Part shown: positions 5,247-5,822 of the stretch, one piece after another
Position numbering within the stretch: the first letter of the stretch is position 1
Layout: the number at the start of each line of letters is the position of its first letter
Assembly (NCBI GenBank): GCA_947470165.1
Contig: CANISN010000112.1
Location: forward strand, 1 to 5,822
Direction of reading: 5' to 3'
From: Burkholderiaceae bacterium
Lineage (GTDB): Bacteria; Pseudomonadota; Gammaproteobacteria; Burkholderiales; Burkholderiaceae
Length of the DNA stretch: 5,822 nucleotides
Translations under genes and position numbers: made by a program
Notes under the pieces: generated by a model
The model's input: the letters and a program-made list of their open reading frames with translations, nothing else
What the model was told of the DNA's origin: nothing
The model's database searches: none

Positions 5247-5264
5247 AGATGTTTTAATTAGCAG

Positions 5265-5822
5265 ATGTATATCCCTTCACATTTTCTTGAGACTGATCCA
5301 CCGAAGATCTCTCAATTTATTAAAACGCACCCTCTTGGACTAATGGTTGCCAATGTTGATGGGGATCTGGTTGGAAACCACCTCCCTTTTATGGCGCTCA
5401 ATGGAAATATAGCTGTTGGGAGCAAGTTAATTTCACACATAGCCAAAGCAAATCCAATATGGAAAGTTGGCGAGAAAAAACAAAAAGTATTGCTAGTCTT
5501 TTCTGGATATGAAACTTATATCAGTCCATCTTCATATCCCACAAAGAAAGAAACCCATAAAGTTGTTCCTACCTATAACTATTTAAGCGTTCATATCAAT
5601 GGAACACTATCTGCCATCCAAGATGAGGGGGATAAACATCAAATTGTGAAGATCCTAACCGAGAAAATGGAGTCAAGCAGAAAAGATCCGTGGGCTGTTA
5701 CAGACGCCCCAAAAGATTACATTGAAACGATGCTGGCAAACATTGTAGGAGTTGAATTGTTGGTTGAAAAAATCGAAGCCAAGTGGAAGGTTAGTCAAAA
5801 TCGACCCGCCAGGGATCGCCAA
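5265..5822 (+). CDS. PaiB-type FMN-binding protein / negative transcriptional regulator, 3' end cut off by the window
   Basis: 186 codons are open to the window edge, and family members are usually a little over 200 residues, so only the C-terminal tail is missing. Family-like blocks are the start MYIPSHFLETDPPKI, GDLVGNHLPF (33-42), ISHIAKANPIWK (57-67), YISPSSYPTKK (85-95), HKVVPTYNY (98-106) and the near-terminal KWKVSQNRPARDRQ (173-186). The fold is a split-barrel FMN-binding domain. The family is named after Bacillus PaiB, a repressor of sporulation and protease genes, but in proteobacteria the role is uncertain and may be enzymatic. An in-frame TAG at 5259 makes the ATG at 5265 the first possible start. 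No clear Shine-Dalgarno is visible. It is probably the native chromosomal neighbour of ssrA, not island cargo. Confidence 0.9.
   Translation, partial: MYIPSHFLETDPPKISQFIKTHPLGLMVANVDGDLVGNHLPFMALNGNIAVGSKLISHIAKANPIWKVGEKKQKVLLVFSGYETYISPSSYPTKKETHKVVPTYNYLSVHINGTLSAIQDEGDKHQIVKILTEKMESSRKDPWAVTDAPKDYIETMLANIVGVELLVEKIEAKWKVSQNRPARDRQ

Noticed and set aside
1..5822. CRISPR array, defence island, toxin-antitoxin or phage genes
   Set aside because: No spaced repeat array and no such protein signatures; the cargo is metabolic.

Overview
The window looks like a chromosomal segment of a moderately AT-rich beta-proteobacterium. The 3' part of a beta-type tmRNA gene, a periplasmic Bug/TctC receptor and a PaiB-like gene fit Burkholderiaceae such as Polynucleobacter. 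That assignment is inference from gene style, not from a database match.

Layout from left to right. (1) Positions 1-190 are the 3' part of the tmRNA gene (ssrA), ending in an encoded CCA and followed by a strong TTCG-loop terminator. (2) Positions 126-194 recur exactly at 3802-3870. The two 69-bp copies bracket about 3.6 kb of cargo, the signature of an island integrated at the 3' end of ssrA. (3) The cargo is one compact plus-strand operon of four genes: a large AtuA-family (DUF1446) protein, a separate small AtuA-like C-terminal domain protein, a beta-keto acid cleavage enzyme (BKACE, DUF849) and a secreted Bug/TctC solute-binding protein. No integrase, regulator or other mobility gene lies between the repeats. 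(4) Just beyond the right repeat sits a complete IS481-type insertion sequence with a minus-strand DDE transposase. Each of its ends carries two tandem 19-bp sites on a 25-bp pitch. (5) After the IS come a second TTCG-loop terminator, probably the original ssrA terminator, and a PaiB-type FMN-binding protein gene that runs off the window.

How the parts may work together (inference). The Bug protein would capture a small carboxylate in the periplasm. The BKACE would condense a beta-keto acid with acetyl-CoA and release acetoacetate plus a new acyl-CoA. The AtuA pair, of unknown biochemical function, would act in the same catabolic route. The membrane transporter and CoA-activation steps would have to be supplied from elsewhere.

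The most notable points are: an integrase-less mini-island at ssrA; a receptor gene whose last codon and stop codon lie inside the att repeat; an apparent exchange of terminators between ssrA and the cargo operon; and a perfect 15-bp-arm inverted repeat inside the BKACE gene that no annotated feature explains.
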